From Treponema sp. (GTDB lineage: Bacteria; Spirochaetota; Spirochaetia; Treponematales; Breznakiellaceae), in NCBI GenBank assembly GCA_031283505.1, contig JAITBO010000165.1, forward strand, positions 1 through 6,706: a DNA stretch of 6,706 nucleotides, written 5' to 3'. Positions 4,357 through 6,706 of the stretch are shown here, piece after piece. Under the pieces are notes generated by a model. That model did no database searches, was not told where the DNA came from, and saw only the letters and a program-made list of their open reading frames with translations. Made by a program: the position numbers and the translations under genes. The first letter of the stretch is position 1. Every line of letters starts with the position of its first letter.

Positions 4357-4938
4357 ATGGAAAAAGAGATAACCAGAATTGTCGCAAGGCTTAACGAAAA
4401 AGGGAAGTGGATAGCCCTACAGCAGATAAAGGCCATCCAAGAGGCTTATCCAAAAGAGCGGGAAGACCCGGCCCCAAAAAGAAGATTAACGGACGAGGAA
4501 CTCCGGTGCATCCTTGAAAAAGAACTGACGGATTGCCTCCGGCTTGAGGGCTATATCCTGGTCGGCTGGCGGCTTGGCAATGCTATAACTTTTGATAAAC
4601 CAACAAATGGGAAGGCCCGCCTTGACCCTGGAAAATGCGCCTATCTCCCGGTATCCGGGGACCGCTGGATTTATGTGTGGGAATTCCACGGGGAATATGC
4701 AGGCGCGGAGGATGAAAGACGCTTTATCTATGTTGTAGAAAACAACCGAAGACCGGAACGCCATCAGCGCATAGAGGTACTGCATTGGTTTGATGAACCT
4801 GCCCCCGAACAATACACCCGGTATTTGCCCCGAAAACATTGCTGGGTACGTACCGTCCCCCTCTTCCTTTTTGGTGACGGAAAGGATTGGCGGCCCAGGT
4901 ATCTGGCCGGGGATTGCCCTATGGAAATTGAAGTATGA
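4357..4938 (+). CDS. Hypothetical protein, 193 aa, tryptophan-rich
   Basis: Not recognised. Residues 1-60 are helical and charged (a first helix, then LTDEELRCILEKELTD). Residues 62-190 look like a compact beta-rich domain with many aromatics: VGWRLGNAITFD, GDRWIYVWEFHGEY, RRFIYVVENNRRPE, VLHWFDEP, KHCWVRTVPLFLFGDGKDW. Cysteines at 51, 60, 94, 162 and 187 show no tight metal motif. The ribosome site is weak (CGGAAAAAGCG before the ATG), so expression may be lower than that of its neighbours. Its TGA overlaps the ATG of a 14-codon ORF that ends on the next gene's start. Context suggests an accessory role in a mobile element, but the sequence alone does not show which. Confidence 0.75.
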   Translation: MEKEITRIVARLNEKGKWIALQQIKAIQEAYPKEREDPAPKRRLTDEELRCILEKELTDCLRLEGYILVGWRLGNAITFDKPTNGKARLDPGKCAYLPVSGDRWIYVWEFHGEYAGAEDERRFIYVVENNRRPERHQRIEVLHWFDEPAPEQYTRYLPRKHCWVRTVPLFLFGDGKDWRPRYLAGDCPMEIEV

Positions 4939-4979
4939 ATAACGATTTGGCTGTCGGTATGGAAAGGCAGGAAGTATGA
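4935..4979 (+). CDS. 14-codon bridging ORF between two operon genes
   Basis: The ATG at 4935 lies in an ATGA overlap with the stop of the 193-aa gene. The TGA at 4977-4979 lies in an ATGA overlap with the start of the next gene. The encoded peptide is 14 residues (MNNDLAVGMERQEV). It may serve only to pass ribosomes from one gene to the next. It could also be chance, since the next gene has its own AGGA site. Confidence 0.35.
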   Translation: MNNDLAVGMERQEV

Positions 4980-5299
4980 AAGTACCTAAACAAAAACGGA
5001 TACCCGTCAATATTTCTTTGCCGGTGGATTTCTATTGCCACCTTGAAGATTTATGGCATGACCGTTGGAACCGGGGCCATACGGTGTTACGCCTCCGGGA
5101 ATTTCTGGCGGAACTGGTAAGCCTGAGTTTTCAAACCTGGCAGGAACGGAACGCCCCGCAACGTCCGGGGCTTGCCCCGGAAGAAACCCCCGCCGCCCCG
5201 GGCGATGGGGACGACTGGAGGGAAGGACCGCCAGATTCCGAGCCCTGTCTTTTGCCGGGATGGAAAGTGGGGGGACCCGATGATGTAGAAAAAAGGTGA
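4976..5299 (+). CDS. Probable ribbon-helix-helix DNA-binding protein, 107 aa
   Basis: Residues 7-16 (KRIPVNISLP) resemble the beta-strand of an Arc/MetJ/CopG ribbon-helix-helix protein. They are followed by a helix (VDFYCHLEDLWHDRWN), a turn (RGHT) and a second helix (VLRLREFLAELVSLSFQTWQER, residues 37-58). The rest (60-107) is Pro/Gly/Asp-rich and probably disordered. The fold is inferred from pattern alone, and no named family is assigned. The ATG has AGGA 4 nt upstream and overlaps the stop of the 14-codon ORF. As the last gene of the operon it may be an autoregulator or a DNA-binding accessory factor, such as for partition, mobilisation or excision. No strong terminator follows, only a 4-bp stem at 5295-5308. 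Confidence 0.65.
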   Translation: MKVPKQKRIPVNISLPVDFYCHLEDLWHDRWNRGHTVLRLREFLAELVSLSFQTWQERNAPQRPGLAPEETPAAPGDGDDWREGPPDSEPCLLPGWKVGGPDDVEKR

Positions 5300-5330
5300 G
5301 TTTCCACCGTTAAACCTTATTTTACCCTGC

Positions 5331-5360
5331 TTGACATTACCTTATTTCAAGTTCTATAAA
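5331..5360 (+). promoter_or_regulatory. Promoter-like sequence before the tRNA fragment
   Basis: TTGACA (5331-5336) and TATAAA (5355-5360) are 18 bp apart. A start near 5367 would give a transcript of about 105 nt through the tRNA fragment to the terminator at 5471. A related sequence could instead be part of the element's attachment region. Confidence 0.5.
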
Positions 5361-5375
5361 GATAAGTAAAGATAA
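5358..5375 (+). repeat. Direct repeat AAAGATAA, 10-bp period
   Basis: Two copies of AAAGATAA (5358-5365 and 5368-5375) lie on the same helix face, 24 bp before the tRNA-derived core. Closely spaced direct repeats beside an att core could be arm-type integrase or excisionase sites, but with only two copies the evidence is thin. Confidence 0.3.
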
Positions 5376-5398
5376 ATTGAGTTAAAGGTGTTTCTATC

Positions 5399-5441
5399 GC
5401 TCATAACCCGGAGGTCGTAGGTTCGAGTCCTACTCCTGCTA
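5399..5441 (+). other. 3' fragment of a CAU-anticodon tRNA gene, probable att site
   Basis: The sequence holds a seven-base anticodon loop CTCATAA (5400-5406), the 3' anticodon strand CCCGG (5407-5411), variable loop AGGTC, a perfect T-arm GTAGG-TTCGAGT-CCTAC (5417-5433), the acceptor 3' strand TCCTGCT (5434-5440) and discriminator A (5441). No CCA is encoded. The matching 5' parts are absent: only G5399 continues the anticodon stem, and no D-arm or 5' acceptor strand precedes it. T at the last acceptor position argues for elongator tRNA-Met or tRNA-Ile2 rather than initiator. A tRNA 3' half starting at the anticodon loop is the usual product of tyrosine-recombinase integration. The element would lie to the left, with the restored tRNA beyond the left edge. 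Confidence 0.85.
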
Positions 5442-5442
5442 G

Positions 5443-5471
5443 AAATACCGCCCCCACCGGTGGGGTATTTT
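5443..5471 (+). terminator. Intrinsic terminator after the tRNA fragment
   Basis: CCCCACCGGTGGGG (5452-5465) is a perfect palindrome, extended by AAATA (5443-5447) pairing with TATTT (5466-5470) around a short bulge, and ends in TATTTT. It is probably the original terminator of the tRNA gene, carried along with the 3' fragment. Confidence 0.75.
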
Positions 5472-5483
5472 GGACTATCTAAA

Positions 5484-5516
5484 CGCCAGGAATAGTACGT
5501 TGTACCGTTCCTGGTG
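5484..5516. repeat. Hairpin with nested stem downstream of the att site
   Basis: CGCCAGGAA (5484-5492) pairs with TTCCTGGTG (5508-5516), one G-U, and inside it GTAC (5495-5498) pairs with GTAC (5502-5505). No T-run follows. It could be an RNA structure or a recombinase/protein site. Function unknown. Confidence 0.45.
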
Positions 5517-5539
5517 GGGAACTTCCCATTCAAGAGGCG

Positions 5540-5621
5540 TTCCTAATCCTTGCAGAAGCCCGAATGACATATAAGACGGCATAGAAAACCGTCTTCCGTG
5601 TTATTCCGCAAGGATTAGGGA
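5540..5621 (+). promoter_or_regulatory. Long structured leader that hides the integrase ribosome site
   Basis: CCTAATCCTTGC (5542-5553) pairs perfectly with GCAAGGATTAGG (5608-5619), extended by T-A and T-G pairs outside. Within it AATGACA (5563-5569) pairs with TGTTATT (5599-5605), and AAGACGG (5573-5579) with CCGTCTT (5589-5595). The 3' outer arm contains AAGGA (5610-5614), the only good ribosome site for the ATG at 5623. The structure would therefore keep the gene off unless opened. It could be a cis-acting control RNA, or the remains of a small inverted-repeat element. Confidence 0.55.
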
Positions 5622-5622
5622 A

Positions 5623-5947
5623 ATGAAAAAACCTCTCTCTTTTTCAGCGTTCAAAAGGGCCAAGCGACCCTGTTATATGGTTGCCTTTAAGAATCCGCAG
5701 ACCGGCAAGTACCTCCCATCAATCAGTACAAGGCAAGTAACCGAATCGGTGGCAATACAGACCGCCTTCCAGTGGTTTCGGGACGGGATGCCACCCTTAC
5801 GGATACAGGATTTGGGAAAAGATTGTCTTTATGTCCGACATTCGTGGAACAGGAAATATTCGCACCTTGCGGGATGCCCTCACCCTTACCGGCATGGGTG
5901 AGAAATCGGCAAAAGTATGCACCTTTCACGGATGGTGGCATTTTTTC
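5623..5947 (+). pseudogene. Decayed tyrosine recombinase (integrase): N-terminus plus catalytic remnant
   Basis: Frame 1 from 5623 reads SFSAFKRAKRPCYMVAFKN, TGKYLPSIST and IQTAFQWFRDGMP. I recognise this as the N-terminal DNA-binding part of a phage-type integrase. After about 5790 the similarity fades. In a different frame, about 5822-5947, the sequence reads IRGTGNIRTLRDALT, then VCTFHGWWHFF. That resembles the C-terminal box of the same family, where H-x-x-R carries a catalytic arginine. Here the arginine codon position (5936-5938) is TGG (Trp), one transition from CGG. So the gene has a large internal deletion of the core and Tyr-containing regions, a frame change and a lost catalytic residue. 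Frame 1 by itself runs 92 codons to 5901. It stands right of the tRNA-derived att site, where an integrase gene of an older element would be expected. Confidence 0.65.
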
Positions 5948-6074
5948 CCCCCTCATCCCCATTATGGCCGCCGCGGCTTTCTTTCTCCTTTAACCGCTTA
6001 AGCGCTTTCTGCTCAATTATCTTTATGCGCAGCCGGGTTAAAGCGGACATTAATGATATTTCTTCACGATCCAT
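5886..6074 (-). CDS. Doubtful small ORF, 62 aa, possible gene remnant
   Basis: The first 34 residues (MDREEISLMSALTRLRIK and a basic helix ending KRLKEKES) look like a charged coiled coil. The remainder is opposite the integrase remnant and looks random. There is no clear ribosome site. The ATG overlaps the TGA of the next minus-strand frame upstream, as in coupled genes. It may be a degraded end of a mobile-element gene. No function assigned. Confidence 0.3.
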   Translation of the reverse strand: MDREEISLMSALTRLRIKIIEQKALKRLKEKESRGGHNGDEGGKNATIRERCILLPISHPCR

Positions 6075-6324
6075 TTAATTTATTTCTATATTTAACTTCA
6101 TTGTTTTTAATCTGACCGCAAAAAGTCTTAAAATCGCTGCTCTGCTGCGGTATTGCGAGGCCCAGTTTTGTCAATTTTCCTCCAATAGTACCATATGATC
6201 GTATAATTCTTGCTAAAGGGATTTTCGTCTCCCGGATTTTCACTATACGGGAACAATAAAAAACCGCAAAAATGATTTTGGATTGATTTTTCCTGCTGAT
6301 GCTTACGGCCCTATTCTTTTTCAT
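6064..6324 (-). CDS. Doubtful ORF, up to 86 aa, upstream of hsdM on the opposite strand
   Basis: The C-terminal 36 residues (TKLGLAIPQQSSDFKTF to the end) look protein-like, and a TTG at 6174 has GGAGG (6179-6183) 4 nt before it, so a 36-aa product is possible. The longer form from the ATG at 6324 lacks a ribosome site. The frame runs on to 6645 opposite hsdM, where it is certainly a shadow. It may be a remnant, and no family is recognised. The remaining DNA between 5948 and 6327 shows nothing else clear. Confidence 0.25.
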   Translation of the reverse strand: MKKNRAVSISRKNQSKIIFAVFYCSRIVKIRETKIPLARIIRSYGTIGGKLTKLGLAIPQQSSDFKTFCGQIKNNEVKYRNKLNGS

Positions 6325-6327
6325 GTG

Positions 6328-6356
6328 TTGAACCAGGCCGTTTGGTATGCTAAACT
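6328..6356 (+). promoter_or_regulatory. Likely hsdM promoter
   Basis: TTGAAC (6328-6333), a 17-bp spacer and TAAACT (6351-6356) fit a sigma70 promoter. An overlapping extended -10 (TGG-TATGCT, 6343-6351) is an alternative. Either gives a leader of only about 10-15 nt before the ATG, with GGGAG (6362-6366) as the ribosome site. Confidence 0.45.
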
Positions 6357-6372
6357 GTACTGGGAGTATCAA

Positions 6373-6706
6373 ATGGCCGCGCAGAACAGCGTCGAAATAG
6401 GTTTTGAAAAAGAGATATGGGACGCCGCCTGTGTCCTGCGGGGCAACATGGACGCCGCCGAATACAAGCACGTCGTCCTGGGCCTTATTTTTTTGAAGTA
6501 CCTCTCGGATAAATTCGAGGAACGCTACAGGACCCTTAAAGACGAAGACGAGGGCTTTGAGGAAGACCGGGACGCCTACGCCGAAAAGCAGGTGTTTTAT
6601 GTCCCCCCTTCCGCCCGCTGGAAAAAGATAGCCGCCAAAGCCCACGCGCCGGAAATAGGCAAAACCATTGACGACGCGATGGCGGCCATTGAAAAAGAAA
6701 ACAATA
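6373..6706 (+). CDS. hsdM: Type I restriction-modification DNA methylase (M subunit), N-terminus, cut by the right edge
   Basis: The ATG at 6373 has GGGAG 6 nt upstream, and the frame is open through 111 codons to the window end. The sequence begins with the N-terminal helical domain typical of HsdM: EIGFEKEIWDAACVLRGNMD, AAEYKHVVLGLIFLKYLSDKFE, then VPPSARWKKIAAKA and a helix IGKTIDDAMAAIEKEN. HsdM uses S-adenosylmethionine to methylate adenine in the site recognised by the HsdS subunit, and with HsdR forms the type I restriction enzyme. The SAM-binding and NPPY catalytic motifs lie beyond the edge and cannot be checked, nor can hsdS or hsdR. Placement beside an att site fits a defence gene carried in an island. 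Confidence 0.92.
   Translation, partial: MAAQNSVEIGFEKEIWDAACVLRGNMDAAEYKHVVLGLIFLKYLSDKFEERYRTLKDEDEGFEEDRDAYAEKQVFYVPPSARWKKIAAKAHAPEIGKTIDDAMAAIEKENN

Noticed and set aside
4486..5010. Minus-strand ORF of 174 codons opposite the 193-aa gene
   Set aside because: Long, but antisense to a well-organised plus-strand operon with start/stop overlaps. It crosses the boundary between two genes and has no promoter or ribosome site.
5295..5308. Small stem GGTG/CACC after the last operon gene as a terminator
   Set aside because: Only 4 bp, with a 6-nt loop and no direct T-run. Too weak to call.
5360..5441. A complete tRNA gene
   Set aside because: No 5' acceptor strand, D-arm or 5' anticodon strand can be found before the anticodon loop. 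Only the 3' part is present.
1949..6530. 13-base match AGGAACGCTACAG near 1949 and inside hsdM near 6518
   Set aside because: A single 13-base match in a window of this size is expected with fair probability by chance, and the flanks do not extend it.
1..6706. CRISPR arrays, insertion-sequence ends, rRNA genes and known riboswitch classes
   Set aside because: No regularly spaced repeats, no transposase frame with terminal inverted repeats, and no conserved rRNA or familiar riboswitch motifs were seen on either strand.

Overview
The window looks like bacterial accessory DNA, most likely from a spirochaete of the Treponema type. That attribution is an inference: it rests on the integrase-like fragment at 5623-5947, which resembles tyrosine recombinases I associate with Treponema, on roughly 50% GC coding DNA with AT-rich control regions, and on standard Shine-Dalgarno sites. 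It is not proven. Most genes are small and of unknown function, packed in short operons, as in an integrated element or island.

Layout. (1) 1-366 holds a small plus-strand gene of unknown function, possibly cut by the left edge. (2) 1923-476, read on the minus strand, is an operon with a TATAAT box over a palindrome, a leader that can fold as terminator or antiterminator, then a 63-aa ORF, a 171-aa double winged-helix-like protein with four cysteines, a 141-aa unknown protein and a possible small membrane protein. (3) 3290-2081, also minus, encodes a small HTH regulator, a doubtful 56-aa linker ORF, a PIN-domain toxin and its putative antitoxin. A bidirectional terminator at 1997-2064 separates (2) from (3).

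(4) 3244-3419 is a divergent control region. Two promoters with identical hexamers and spacing (TTGACA-17-TATATT) point away from each other, and three TTAAC-N7/8-GTTAA inverted repeats lie between and on them. This has the architecture of a phage or ICE-type repressor switch. (5) 3420-5299, plus strand, is the operon controlled from there: a HIRAN-domain protein, two unrecognised proteins, a 14-codon bridging ORF and a probable ribbon-helix-helix protein. Stable hairpins lie in two of its gaps.

(6) 5300-5622 carries a promoter, the 3' part of a CAU-anticodon tRNA gene (no 5' half), a strong terminator and a long structured RNA element. The tRNA fragment is best read as an attachment site: the element lies to the left and the intact tRNA should lie at its far left end, outside the window. 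(7) 5623-5947 is a decayed tyrosine-recombinase gene, immediately beyond the att site, which suggests tandem insertion of two elements in one tRNA gene. (8) 5948-6372 holds only weak minus-strand ORFs and an hsdM promoter. (9) 6373-6706 is the start of hsdM, a type I restriction-modification methylase, cut by the right edge.

No complete RNA gene, CRISPR array or insertion sequence was seen. The most notable signals are the three-operator divergent switch driving the HIRAN operon, the attenuator-like leader, the possible A-AAA-AAC frameshift joining two ORFs, the tRNA-fragment att site next to a dead integrase, and the hairpin that hides the integrase ribosome binding site.
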